Shown here one piece after another: positions 33,990-45,815 of a stretch of 64,000 nucleotides of DNA. How positions within the stretch are numbered: the first letter of the stretch is position 1; each line of letters starts with the position of its first letter. Below the pieces are notes generated by a model. That model did no database searches, was not told the DNA's origin, and saw only the letters and a program-made list of their open reading frames with translations. The stretch is from NCBI GenBank assembly GCA_029931535.1, contig JAQPZY010000687.1, positions 248,001 to 312,000 on the forward strand. The letters are read 5' to 3'. The position numbers and the translations under genes are program-made. The DNA is from Margaritifera margaritifera. Lineage: Eukaryota > Mollusca > Bivalvia > Unionida > Margaritiferidae.

Positions 33990-35700
33990 TATATTCATAT
34001 ATTCATTCTGGTAATGAACTAATTGATCCATCTCCAGAAGAATCAGTTTCTGGCATCTTGTCAATAAATTAGTTCTCGTTTCTATGTAAATTGTTCGTAT
34101 AAAACCAAATGAGATTAGCACAAACTTTTGACATAAATGACATAATCGGAGACGCACACAGCAAATGTGTCATTTTCATGCTTCTTCTTACACTTTAAAA
34201 AATATATTAAGCTGGCGTTAATATATGACTACACCAAGACAAAGATGCCTACAGTATATAAACATGATAAATGCTTTTACTCTGATATAAATTGCAGTCC
34301 ACATTCGTTACAAGGAGCAGCAGGAACAACAACAAATATTCATTTTTATATGAGTAATGAATTTCTGTCGACAGCCAAAATGTTAAAAATAATTTTGTTT
34401 ACTTAAGAAGGAAATTCTTTACAAATATAGCACCTGTCCACAGCGTGCAGCAATGAAGAAAATTTCTATCCAGGTCCGATAATAAGCTGGTTGTTGAGAT
34501 ATTAATGACAAATCCAAGGTGGAAACATGCGAGAAGAGTTAGTATTTTAATTTCCAATAGAAGCATTTAGGTCATAAAGTGAAGCATTATGTAGTACAAA
34601 AGAGGCAGTTAAGTTGGAAATACTCATTCTCAAGAAATGTGCATGGTTTTATTGTGTTTCCATACCTTTGCTGACTGCAAGACATGTAAGATGAGCGGGA
34701 GGGGGCATATCTATGTCTAAGATAGTAAAAACGACATGTTCACGAAGAAGCTCTACTGTACACGGGAACTCAATGATAACTGTACTAGCTCCAGGAATTC
34801 ATGTCTTCTATTGTTAAAACTGTGTACCATTAGCAATATCAATGTACTATTCTATATACCATTCTCGGTAAAGATTGGTGAAGCAGTGTCGTGGCAGGAG
34901 CTTCCTTGTATTCTACCCCACTCAAAAAGTCTGAAACCTATGACTGTATAGTAGTCCTCAAATAATCGTTCTTTTATCGAAACGGTTGCTGCATGGAGAT
35001 GTAGGATGTTAAGCAATACACGTGTGTAGGTTAATTTGAGCTACGAACAGCATATAACGCTGCTCTCCTGTTTGTATCTTTCAGTTATCCAAGAATAATG
35101 AAGAAGCCACGTAACCCATATAAAGCTTTCGATAATATGTGATCAGTTCTGCACATAGAAAGCCAGTTACAACCAAATTACTGATGCCGTACTCTCTACA
35201 CTAGCTGACAAATTGAAAGAGAATGAAATAAATGATGATTAAAAGTAGCTTTGATCTTAATATCTTGCTCTCTTCAGACGTTATATTATTTATCGTCTTG
35301 TTTATTGTCATTCGTGTGTAAGTTCATATATTTCTTAATTCTCCTGTCGCTCTTCTCGTACATTCATTTATCATCCCTGCGTTCGTTCATTCGATCGTTC
35401 ATTAATTCTTTCAGAAGTCTACTCTTTCACTTACACTCTGAGCTGTACCTGCGTCTGTTTATTCGTCCATTTATTTGTTCATTTCTTTTAATGAAATGAC
35501 TTGTGAAATCACAAACTAAGACAAGATAAGAATTCTTTATTTCCGACTGCATGGTCCATACATCTAAATTAAAATATACAATAAAATAAAATATATAATA
35601 TAGAAGTTTGTTAAGACATACAAGTTCATAGGTGTCTCATGTGCAGACATACAGAGCCATCTACAACTACAGAATGTGTCTGTTATTGTTAGGAATAAAA
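33990..35700. other. No recognised gene
   Basis: Mixed sequence with short open stretches lacking motifs. Around 35270-35490 it is rich in ttcatt-type repeats. Possible decayed LINE continuation after 33990 could not be confirmed. Confidence 0.35.
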
Positions 35701-35736
35701 TCATGTAAGACATTTAAACTAATTTGTTCCATCTAT

Positions 35737-36275
35737 CTATAATCTGAGAACTTGAATATCATAGTTCCACAATGATTTCAAGATACAGTTCTTACTATTA
35801 GATATTCGTGTCACCATTGAAAACACATACTTTCTCATCAAGTCTTCAAAACTAAATACATTATAGTTTACAAACATGGTAGAGGCACTATTCCATCTTG
35901 GAATGCTTAGTAGTAAATGAAGATTATTATTATAGCCAATAACTAGTTTTCTTTTCATACATTCACTAAAGTTTGTCCACAGAGGAGCACAGTACATTGT
36001 GCAACAATAAGATTTGAATCATCTAATCTTGATATTCACAGAACAATTTCTAAATTTACGTAAAAGCATGTTCGTTCTAGTACACATAAATCTGTAATGT
36101 CTCATCATATCTTCTTCATCTGACCGGATGGATTTTAGCATATGACCCAAATACGTATAACTGTCGACATGTGCAAGAGCATGGCCGTTAAGAATTACAG
36201 AGGGAGGAGATGGTAATTTGAAAGAAGTTGACTGAAAAACCATGCAGACCGATTTTTGTGTATTGCAAGTGACAG
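35737..36275 (-). pseudogene. CR1-like LINE, reverse transcriptase C-terminal part
   Basis: Minus-strand frame 36243-36019 carries LPSPPSVILNGHALAHVDSY and TYLGHML. Frame 35997-35737 carries YCAPLWTNFSECM, IPRWNSAS and FSFEDLMRKYVFSM, the typical C-terminal RT blocks of this LINE type. The endonuclease and most of the RT are missing. The fragment joins directly to the ORF1 remnant (36276-37413), showing an internal deletion. Confidence 0.75.
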
Positions 36276-37413
36276 GACGCTGCTTTTCCTATGATGATAC
36301 TACTACGCCTTCTTGGAAACTGACGTGTGGATGTGACATTTGCAAACTTCTTCGCACGTCGCTGATACAGATTTGTATGCGATGATTTCGGTGCAAATCC
36401 AGCCCTACTGAAATCGTTGTTCCGCAGAGAACTAGCCACCTTAGCAAAGGTTTGATCATTATTTTCCCAATCCGCATCTGGGGTATTGGTGTCTTCTGAA
36501 GATGCAATAAATTTTAATGCAGTTATGCTGCGATTTAAGTCACCATCATCTGAACTATTATTATTATGTGTTTCTGCTGCTGTACCGCAAACAGCAGAGC
36601 GGGTCTAGTTTACACAAATTCGAATCTCTGTGCTGTTGGAGTCCGTGCATTGCATATCGCCGTGTATGTTCCGAGTAACGGTTCTGTCTGTTGAATGTTG
36701 TCGTACATGATTGATTTAACAGCTCTGGATTTGTTTTGGTGTTGCGTTGGTTTGCTGTTGCATTCTCATTGAGTACAACGTCGGACTGAGCTGTGTTCGA
36801 ATTATCAACATGAGGTGACAAAGCACTTGTGACTGACGAAGATGACCGAGTTTGCTCACATAAACATTGCATTGTAATTAGAGTCTCCTCTTGGACGGAC
36901 TTTAGAATGTCCACAGAATGTTTTACATTTTCCATGTCCTTCAATAAAACTGACATGTCCACATAATTGTATGATACAGGTGACACCTTTGATAGATCCA
37001 AGGCACAAAAGCTTGGCATGTCATTTGGGTCAGAGGACAGAAATAAATTCAATATATCTTTAATGTTATTTACAGATTTATCAATACCCTTCCGCTTTAT
37101 CATTTTTTCATCTGTTTGCACCACTGAAAATAGGGTCTGATTTGCTGCTTCGATATCACTGTGACTATGTGTCCACACAAAATTTAACAATATGATTGTA
37201 TGGCAATGAGTTCGTTTTATTCTGTACAAAACAAAGCAGTTCACTCACCATTATTGAGGGGCTATAAACGGACCTCTCTTGTTGGTAATCAGCCGCCATA
37301 TTTGTAGGGCTACTCGAGGCCCTAGGAAATCTTTTCAGCTCACATTTCTTGCATAGGAATAAATCTCCCTGGCCCAAGTGACCAGTAGAGGTTCCACAAT
37401 CTTCACATTGCAT
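36276..37413 (-). pseudogene. CR1-like LINE ORF1 remnant with zinc finger
   Basis: Frame 37413-37165 begins MQCEDCGTSTG...CKKC, a paired-cysteine zinc-finger-like start, and ends LPYNHIVKFCVDT. Frame 37244-36564 continues with KRKGIDKSVNNIKDILNLFL, SSDPNDMPSFCALDLSKV and SYNYVDMSVLLKDMENV, a common LINE ORF1 block in marine invertebrates. A Ser/Thr/Asn-rich tail follows. A frame break lies near 37165-37200. Confidence 0.7.
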
Positions 37414-37679
37414 GTCTAACTTAAAATTTCCAGGAATAGGTTAAATAACAACTAAAAATATCTAAAACATTGGGTGAGCTACTCTACCACACAGTACTAT
37501 AGCGACACGATCTTTAACGCCTCTCTGAATAAATTAGATTATTAATGGCAGTCTAATAATAATACTTAATTTTATACAGCCGTCGATGAAAATTTGCTGA
37601 AGATTATTTGAATCTTTTTCTTGAAACAGGTGCTCACAGAAATAAAAACCTAAACTGTTATTGTACGTAATTTTACAAT

Positions 37680-37680
<1 letters not shown>

Positions 37681-37727
<47 letters not shown>
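37681..37727. repeat. (CT)n microsatellite
   Basis: 47 bp of uninterrupted CT. Confidence 0.95.
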
Positions 37728-37730
<3 letters not shown>

Positions 37731-37888
37731 ATATGAATCGCTTTCACAGTAATGCTACATATTTGTGGAAATAGTCAAGAACTTTTAGCCGCACATACAA
37801 TGGTTTGACAAATTTGTTTTTTGCATTTTATATTTTGTTTTATTTTGAATAATTACTATGAAGTGTATTGTTCTCGTGTCTAATGCAA

Positions 37889-38086
37889 ATCATAGTCACT
37901 TTACTGCTAAGTGATTCTTATGAATGCTTGGAGAGCAATATGGTAAAACGTTCCAAGCAGATATCTTTTGCATGCAACAATAATGATGATACCAAAAACA
38001 GCATTTGTTCAACTTTTCTTTACGATAAGTCATATCGTTCACCAGATGAATGGCCGGTTTTTTTCAAATGTTCCTTGTATCACTGA
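37889..38086 (+). CDS. Possible short cysteine-containing secreted peptide
   Basis: From the ATG near 37889 the plus-strand product starts MQIIVTLLLSDSYECLESNM. It then has a Lys-Arg pair, followed by a ~45-residue Cys-containing tail (ACNNND, SICST, FFKCSLYH). A short hydrophobic start followed by a dibasic site would fit a secreted propeptide. No family is recognised and the signal region is short; chance is likely. Confidence 0.15.
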   Translation: MIVTLLLSDSYECLESNMVKRSKQISFACNNNDDTKNSICSTFLYDKSYRSPDEWPVFFKCSLYH

Positions 38087-38574
38087 CATTAGAGAGGTAC
38101 TGTTTTTCCAAAGTTCGTTGAAACAATGCACATGAAAGCATATTTTTTAAAAGTGATCAATTAAGACATTTTGATCGAAACGTTGCAGGTTAAAAATAGT
38201 ATTTCACATGAACTACTTACACCATTTGCAAGTTTATGTACCCGGGTCCGACGGTATTGGCACCCATCGCCTTGCCTGTAAAACGTTTATTTTTGTTATA
38301 AAACATTGCTTCATTTATTTCACTTGTTAACCCAACAGGATTAAGTAGATCAATGCCCACTCACTGTCCAACCACGCGTTATCACATGAGAGGTAGAGAG
38401 TAGCGGCATAAGGAGGTAAGAATATACTGTTGCTACTGAATTTGTTCTTGATACCCTTTATTATAACTTGTGAATGGAACTCACGTGGTCATTATTCAAT
38501 CTCCATATTGTTTTCCACTCATGAAAATCGGGCATATATATATACGAATAAATAATATTATCATACAGGTTAGA

Positions 38575-38700
38575 GAATTCTGTATTCGTACTCTGCGGGG
38601 ATTCGAATCCTGGTTCGCGGGTAACGGCAACCATCGCCTGGCCTGCACGGACCAAGCCCTATACCGTCTCGACCATTCACACATCACCAAAAAATGATGC
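38575..38700 (-). mobile_element. tRNA-derived SINE-like sequence
   Basis: The minus strand has aatggtcgagacgg (A-box-like) and, about 70 bp on, accaggattcgaatcc (B-box-like), the spacing and order of an RNA polymerase III promoter in a tRNA-derived SINE. A weaker relative (tacccgggtccgacgg...) lies at 38235-38280. Confidence 0.5.
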
Positions 38701-38794
38701 TACAAAGTCGCTCGTAAAGGCATTCGTACGTAGCAGACACACCCGCATGTCGACCCAGTGATTAATTCACATCTAAGTACACATCCTACGATAG

Positions 38795-38799
<5 letters not shown>

Positions 38800-38859
<60 letters not shown>
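38800..38859. repeat. (TA)n microsatellite
   Basis: About 60 bp of TA. Confidence 0.95.
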
Positions 38860-38863
<4 letters not shown>

Positions 38864-40240
38864 CTTATCCAGCGACAGATAATTGTAAAGTTATTTATGG
38901 GCATAGACATCTGGGACAATTTATATAAATCGGAGTTTTAGTGTTTTAGTATAGTTACCGCATATTCAAGTGTTTTACACGGTATGCAACTCCTACTGAG
39001 AGAAAATTAATAAAGTTCAAAGTTAGTCATCTGAACAGAAAAAAGACTGTAAGGTAAAAAAGAAAACTCAATTGCAAGAAAAAAGTTTCATCATGCTCAT
39101 ACTTTGCATGCTGTATAATATGGCTCAAACAGGAAGATAAACCACATATATTAACTAGAATCTGGGAGGGGCACTCACTGTATAATATTCAGAATGTCAG
39201 TGCAATAATTTCAACGGCTGTCTGAAATAGGGTTGTATTTTTCAACCAAACCTCTTAATGGAAGTTCCTTTTGAGTGTTGAACGGTTGGTAAAATATTCT
39301 TAGAATGTCTCTACTGGGTAAACTGAAGCTACATATATAGCAGATGTAATGCAACGAATAAGACACCGATAGTAACGACCGTAATTACTAGTTATCAATA
39401 TTGCTAGGTGCTCCAGTCAGCCTAGTTCACATAATACCACCAAGGGGTATTCATTTCTGAATGGGTTGTCTATGACGAGTATGCCGAAACCTGTCCAAAA
39501 CATCAAGCAGAATACACTACCATTTTCAAATACCGATTTACTTAATTTTAACTTTGATTTCCTTTCAATGAATATGTAGGTGCCTCGTTTACTATATGTA
39601 TCTGCCCTTAGCAGCGTCATTATACCAATTGCAATGTTCATTCTACGATCGCTGAATCCCCTACATTAAACCTCTTAAGAGTGGAAAACATAAATATTGT
39701 TCAGCCTATCATATTTAAGACAAATCAAATGAGAAACAACACCGATGAAAAATTCGCTAAGTTTGACAAGGGAGGAAAAAAATAACTACAAAGACCGCTA
39801 CAAAAAGACAACACCACTGTAGAATGTACGGCAAAGTATACAATACATGAGTTCAGAGGACACGGATACCCATGACAGTATAGTATTGTTGAAAACATCC
39901 TGGTTCTAAATATAAGGACAACATTCAAGGTCAAATAGAGTCACATATTATTATGATGGATCGAAGTTTACATCGATTGTATTTATATTAAGCCATACAT
40001 GATTATCGCTTCTATCGATCTGAACTTCAAAAGTTATGGAGAGTTAACGAATAATGTGATTCACGACGAAACGTTTAAGCTGAAGGGGACCTTAACTCTT
40101 AAACATTCTGACTAGAATAACAGTACAACTGAAAGGTCTCCAATGTCTTTACAATACAAAACTATGGCGATAATAAACCACAGTCCAGTTTTTCATCTTC
40201 CCACGTCACAAGTATGCAGAATAGTTCCTTCCTTTTGGAA
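38860..40240. other. No recognised gene
   Basis: Open stretches on the minus strand (39641-39417, 39934-39725) lack motifs. Nothing supported. Confidence 0.4.
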
Positions 40241-40335
40241 GTGACTGTATGTGTCAAACATCTCTTGCTCCCCATCTCTCTCCATCCTTAGTAATCTCCT
40301 TATCCAAATTTTTGGAATTAGTTTCTCACCCCACC

Positions 40336-40338
<3 letters not shown>

Positions 40339-40393
<55 letters not shown>
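40339..40393. repeat. (CT)n microsatellite
   Basis: 55 bp of CT, flanked on both sides by similar ccccatctctct-type sequence. Confidence 0.95.
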
Positions 40394-40398
<5 letters not shown>

Positions 40399-40687
40399 CT
40401 CCATCCGGGCAATCTACTTATTCAACTGTTCCCAAGTAGCTTCTCTACCTGCCCCATCTCTCTCTATCCCTCCATGTTTGTTTGATTTTGATGACTATAT
40501 TAGTCTTCACAAAGGCTTGACAAGAAGATTGATGTAATATACATTCATTTATAAAAACAAAATATAAAAAAGCTCTTCGATATTCTTCGTTTGTGTTATT
40601 TGAGAAATACATTAATTTCATTGTCAGCGAAAATAGTTATACGAGACCTTTAGTTTAACATTTAGGGGCAGTAGTTTTAGTTTTACA

Positions 40688-40894
40688 ATGGGCGATGTTC
40701 TCATAGACGAACAACTCAAAGATCACGCAGTCATTCATAAAGTACTTAAAGAAGGCTATTTTGTTACTTTGAGTATAAATCTATTACAGGTAATGGTGAT
40801 TACACAGCTTTTACCTGCAGATAGAGAAGACAAACAAATAAAAGAAATTGTCATAAATTCATTGTCTCTCGCCACCCTTACTAACCACCAATAG
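40688..40894 (+). CDS. Possible exon, unrecognised
   Basis: The ATG at 40688 is in good context (acaATGG) and opens MGDVLIDEQLKDHAVIHKVL. After codon 34 the sequence reads ttacag|gtaatgg, donor-like, so a first exon could end near 40789. No family recognised. Confidence 0.2.
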   Translation: MGDVLIDEQLKDHAVIHKVLKEGYFVTLSINLLQVMVITQLLPADREDKQIKEIVINSLSLATLTNHQ

Positions 40895-41239
40895 ATTTAA
40901 ATGTACCAATTGATTTGCTCTATAATTCCCCTTTCTTTCGCCACCCTTGCTATTTGCTATTATCCAAGCCCAATCCGTGCACACATGATATGTAAATAAC
41001 GATGATAGACCTCAAACATCCGCTATGTTTGTCAGGCGGAATGATTCAATAAGTGAATTCAATTATTGATTATCATTATTATGTAAATTTGGTTTCTCCA
41101 TACATAGAGAAACCAGTACTACATGGTACAGTATTCACCACCAGTCACTGTCTCGGCTGACCGCCCTTAAGACCATTCACGATAATACCCAGTGTAATTG
41201 TAATGTACGCGACAAATATCACCTCAAGTGCAATTAGAT

Positions 41240-42085
41240 TAAATTAAATAACGCCCATGTAAGTTTGAATAAAATCGTTGTCTTATAAGTGGAGGGGGCA
41301 GATCTTTCCTCTTCATATACACTTGTACAACCAGTAGGAGATGAAATCGAATAAGCAAGACAATTTTGTAAGATTCGGTGAAAAAGTGAGTGTGCGGTAT
41401 TCGAAGGATAGTCAAGAAGAGATCGCCAACCACTTGGTTGCTGCTTTGGATTATCCCATGAAGAAGCGCACTGTGGGTGATATCTTTACACAGGGTGATA
41501 ATTGGGATGATGGTCAACTTGATTATGAACCCGCGACAAAAATTTAGAAGATGGCAAAACTTACCGATATAGCGGAAGCATTGCTTTTATAGTTCTCAAA
41601 CGCCAGAATACATAACATTCCTGCAACTGACGAAAATCTTAGAGAGAAGACCAAGTCCTCTGGTACCGAACTTAATGTGACTGACATTTCACATCCCTAT
41701 ATCTGGATGCGAGGATTTAAGGCCAGACACAGCATATCATCCCACGTTATTTCTGAGGAGAGTGCAGAAGTTAATCAAAAGCTTTTAAGCGACGGACGAG
41801 CCATATCCATTGACGCGACGATCGGTTACGACAAAAGGACTTGTGTTTTATGGATGAGATGGGTCTTTTCTTTAAAAGTTTATCGGACCGATCTCTTTCA
41901 ACAAAAAATAATACAAAAGGGGAAGAAAATGGCAAAGAACCGGATCCCATTTGTGCTTTGTGTCAATGCTGATGGGTCTTCTAAGAAGATGAAACCTGTC
42001 GCTATTGGAAAATCGGCCAGTCAGGGCTTTAAAAAAAAAAAAATTCGTAGCTTTAGTCACAAGCTATGTGTGAATTACTAAAACC
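41240..42085 (+). pseudogene. pogo/Tigger-like transposase remnant
   Basis: Plus-strand fragments follow a CENP-B/jerky-type transposase. 41341-41547 carries an HTH-like segment, followed after a stop by MAKLTDIAEALLL and FSNARIHNIPATDENLREK. 41677-42081 carries WMRGFKARHSISSHVISEES, KKMAKNRIPFVLCVNADGSS and KPVAIGKSASQGFK. The region that should hold the first catalytic Asp (ADETGLF-like) is scrambled, and the protein stops early. No terminal repeats were found. Confidence 0.75.
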
Positions 42086-42089
42086 ACCA

Positions 42090-43370
42090 CTATCTCACTA
42101 TCTATTTATCTCTATCAGACGATTTTGAAAATTAAATATTTGGTTTAACCATCTAATTTAAGTCATGAAGAAATATCAGCACTCGTAGATTATTCTTCAG
42201 TATATCTCCAAATTTGATAAAAACTTGACACGATGCCTACAAATCTGAACAATTGTGGTTAGACGCATGCGTGCTTTGTCTTGCATATCAGCCATTATAC
42301 GTTATGTGTCTTTTATATATTTCCTTAAGCCTTAGGTGAGGAAATAATCATGAATCATTTTTTTTAAAATTGTTTCGCCTGTTAGACATCTTACACTTAT
42401 GGACCTAATTGATATGATATCTTTGCAGATCTGCTACCTATAAATGTGACTTCCAAAAACCCTTACGTAAGTTAGATAAGAAATAATGATAAAGGTAAAA
42501 TCTAATAACTAATCAAAGGCACGTTTTACTGAAAGAAAATGGAACTCCTAATATCATATGTGCCATGAATAAATATACCAAGTGAATGGAAATATGTACC
42601 ACAATTTTATTCAAATTCACTCAGCAGTATTATAGATATGGTTGATCAATTTAAAACATTCGCGACGATAGTCTGGACTACGAAAGTGGCAATTATAAAT
42701 ATAGTTTTGACGTCATTAAGTGGTATCCGGTCTATCGCCGATACACAGTCAACCAATTCTTTAAGGTCATAAAGTTCAGCTGGGAAATGTTAAAACATCA
42801 CACAGAGAAACGATGTTTAAATATATAGGGAATCACGAACATGAATAATTCAGATTATAGATATGCACGAGGAAGGAGGAATCACGAACATGAATAATTC
42901 AGATTATATATATATACGAGAAACGAGTTTAAAAGTCTGTCAGTTTTATGCACCTACTCTGACAAGCTACCGCGTTTACTACGGCAAGCTAACTATAATT
43001 GATTCGTTATGTTAACTTAAAAGTGTACCAAGATACCCTGAGATACTGCAAAGACGTGGTATATTTCATACGAAATCAAATTATATCCAAATCAAATGCA
43101 AAACTTTCTAACAATTATCAAACCTTCGAGTCACTTTCAACCGACCATCATCATGTCGCATAACCGGAATGGACTAAAGGACGTCACAGGTACGGACAAT
43201 TACTGTTTTCACAAATTAAGAGTTTACAAATATCGCGACATCCTGTCCATTGGGAAGTCATCGATTAAGAAAAGAATCGAAACAATCACTTTTACCGTCA
43301 GATTTACGGCAAGTTCTAGCTGCATGCTTGGGTGCTTTCAAATCACAATTTCAATACATTACTGGCTATA
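42090..43370. other. No recognised gene
   Basis: Spacer with one 49-bp tandem duplication, listed separately. Nothing else supported. Confidence 0.4.
42829..42926. repeat. 49-bp tandem duplication
   Basis: Units 42829-42877 and 42878-42926 share ggaatcacgaacatgaataa and ttcagattata. They differ mainly in the last 20 bp. Confidence 0.85.
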
Positions 43371-43374
43371 TCAT

Positions 43375-43460
43375 GATTAAGAAATGGGAGCCTAGTGCGT
43401 TTCCCAAGCACACACCAAGGCAGCCGACCCTGGATGGCCTCGGTGGGTATTGAAACCTGC
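43375..43460 (-). mobile_element. SINE-like fragment inside Gypsy element
   Basis: The minus strand reads gtttcaatacccaccgagg (B-box-like), then ggtcggctgccttggtgtgtgcttgggaaac, similar to 61435-61495 (ccttggtgtgcccatgggcaag). It interrupts the integrase reading frame of the Gypsy remnant. Confidence 0.55.
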
Positions 43461-43620
43461 AATCAGATTGTACAGACTTGGGGAGACCAAATAGTGTGAA
43501 AAACTTGACCAAAGCTTTCACTATGGTCTTAGTTTTTATATTCCGTAGAGTAATAGCGTCTGGAAATCTTGTGGACAATAAGTGCACGTGGGGATAGATA
43601 AGGTTTTCTGATCCATCTTA

Positions 43621-44715
43621 TCAGAAATTTGATTCTTTACAGTTACACCAGCTTGAGATCTGTAGGGACATAAATGGTTTCTTAACAAAGGCCTGTTGAG
43701 AGGAAGATCTATTTACAAATGGAACCTTGTGAATCAGAGAGTATTCATCATCTGTACTAGCAGCTTTTTCTAAAGTTTCAACACCTTTCTCATCAAGGTA
43801 AACTCTGATGTCACTACTGACACAATTCTTGAATTCTTCAATCAATACCAGTTGCTTAAGATTATCATAACCCTTATCAACCTTCTTGGACGTACACCAT
43901 CTCGTAAGCAAACGCTCTTTTTCCCATGCAAATTCTAAATGAGTCTGGGTAGTTTCCTTTCTACAATTTCCTAAAGTTTTGACGGTACGTCTCAGACACC
44001 ATCTCATAAGCCCTCAAGACACTTTCTTTAACCACTTCATAATCAGCAGTTTGTTCAGACGAGAGTGCAGTATAAACATCACTAGCTTTACCAGTAAACA
44101 CACTCTGCAACAATGAGGTCCAATAATCTTTCGGCCATTTCAGATTCTCAGCAAGTTTCTCAAAACTGAGAAAATATTTGTCTACCTCCTTTTCTCTAAA
44201 AGAGGGGACCTGTCATATATTTGGCCAGATCAAAGTATGAACCCGTATTGCCATGTGAGTGCCCTGTATTGGTCAATTTCAATTCCCTTAATCTAAATTC
44301 CCTTTCCTTATCTCTTTCCCTCTCCTGGATTTCCCTATTCTTATCCTCTTTTCTTTCTTGTCTTTCCCTATCTTTTTCCCTTTTCTGTCTATCCCTATCT
44401 CTTTCCTCCCTTCTTTCTTGCATCTGCATTTGCTCCCATTGAAATTTAAGTTTTTCCAATTCCACTTCCTTTGCTATCTTTAATTTCCTTTCTAAACTGG
44501 ACGGAGTTTTCTTCAAACTCGAAACACCCCCTTCAAAAACACCTTTTTGTACCAAATAGTCATTCAAAATATTCCTAATATCTTGTTTCAAATGGGAAGT
44601 CGTCGCTTCAGTAAGACTATAATGTTTGTGCAACTTGAAGTAACTCGTCCTTTTTCAAGGACTCTAATTTCTCCTGGGTGGTAGCAGCTATGAAACTCTC
44701 TACCTTGGATGTCAT
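43621..44715 (-). pseudogene. Gypsy gag, frameshifted
   Basis: The ATG at 44715 opens MTSKVESFIAATTQEKLESL. A shift near 44635 leads to frame 44633-44196 with a very charged Arg/Glu/Asp/Lys coiled stretch (MQMQERREERDRDRQKREK). Another shift leads to frame 44007-43621 with NCRKETTQTHLEFAWEK, LVLIEEFKNCVSSDIRVYL and STDDEYSLIH, the capsid-like gag domain of this Gypsy group. Confidence 0.75.
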
Positions 44716-44924
44716 GATGAAATCCTGTTCGTTTCCATATTTATTCCTTAATCGGGAAATCAAAAAGTCATAGACAACTAATATTTCAAACTGAAATTAA
44801 AATCTAAAAAAAACAATTTTCCGTAGTATTAAAATCTCTGAAATATTAAACTTCGAAAATACTTAAATAATTTCAAATCCTGAAATATTCATAAAATTTG
44901 GATCCCGAAAATATTCAAATTTCG

Positions 44925-44942
44925 ATCCCGGAACGGCCCCCA
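44925..44942 (-). other. Primer-binding site, tRNA-Pro-like
   Basis: The minus strand reads TGGGGGCCGTTCCGGGAT, 8 nt inside the LTR. It is close to the tRNA-Pro primer-binding site TGGGGGCTCGTCCGGGAT. Confidence 0.6.
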
Positions 44943-44950
44943 ATTTCTTC

Positions 44951-45811
44951 TGTAACTTCTAGGGGTTAGAAATTGTAACAAAAGAAAGAACAACTCAAAC
45001 AAGCTTTAACAATTTCTAAAATATAAATTTAATTTCCTAAAGTATTAAATATTTCAAAACAAACAAAGTGAAAGAATTAAAAATAACTTACAGTTTAGAA
45101 ATTCCTAAATAATCCTAAAATGTCCTACTGAATTTTGATAACCCGGAAGTTAATCCAAAGTATTCTGAATGAAGTCACTAAAGTGCTTATATGCCACAGT
45201 TTTAAATCCAAATGTTATCAATCCCAGGTAAGCTCCTGTGAATGTAGAATATTGTTAAATTCCTTGAAGAATAGTACTTAAATCCAAAATGTACTATGTA
45301 GATAATAGATTTTCACCAGCTGATTTTCACAAACAATAATAACCTTCCTCAATAACCTTATGATTCTGATGAACTGCAAAGAATACCCATTCAGTGGTTG
45401 TATTGGCATTATATAGTCTCTTCGGCGTAAAAGATAATTTTAAATTCTAATACTGCGACTTAGAAAGAGTTCTGTCAACCTTTTTTAACCAATCAGAAAA
45501 TAGGTCGCGCATGTTACTGCTTGTAGTCCCTTTGCACTACAATTGAAATACCTTATTTTAAATCAACAAGATGTTGACATAGGATTCAGGTCATAAATCT
45601 GCACGCGCTGCCACGTGATTCACCATTGTGGGTTAAGCTGATAGACATAATTATTGATTTTCCCAGGACATAGCATGACTCGTGTAAACATGTTGAAGTA
45701 CATTGTACTTTACAAATAGCGTAGGCTACTGAACTAAGGAATTATAATACAATGAGTATAAACTCAAATGAAAACTATTATAATTTAAAGATAATACATA
45801 ATGCCGTAACA
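44951..45811 (-). mobile_element. Gypsy LTR (5' LTR of the gag remnant)
   Basis: 861 bp. Plus-strand ends tgtaac-ttctaggggtta and atgccgtaaca, similar along its length to the solo LTR at 7700-8608. The first bases have decayed from the TGTTAC seen in the other copies. Confidence 0.8.
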
Positions 45812-45815
45812 AGTC

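Larger units (their letters stand above)
43461..45811 (-). mobile_element. Ty3/Gypsy retrotransposon remnant (LTR, PBS, gag, part of integrase)
   Basis: In minus orientation: 5' LTR (45811-44951), primer-binding site (44942-44925), gag (44715 to about 43625), then a jump to an integrase fragment (43587-43462) with FPDAITLRNIKTKTIV and LFGLPKSVQSD. Protease, RT and RNase H are deleted, and the 3' LTR is absent. The element's 5' LTR end abuts the Polinton duplicate at 45812-45816. Confidence 0.8.

Noticed and set aside
33739..34157. Minus-strand frames encoding Arg-Glu repeats, and similar Ser-Leu or Ile-Tyr repeat frames at 16928-17110, 40249-40485, 46948-47133 and 51142-51461
   Set aside because: They are translations of CT or TA microsatellites, open only because the repeat contains no stop.
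38599..38610. A true tRNA gene
   Set aside because: The A and B boxes are present, but I cannot fold a full cloverleaf with acceptor and anticodon arms. A SINE fits better.
39417..39934. Host exons in 39.4-39.9 kb
   Set aside because: Open stretches lack splice-site support and known motifs, so they could not be supported.
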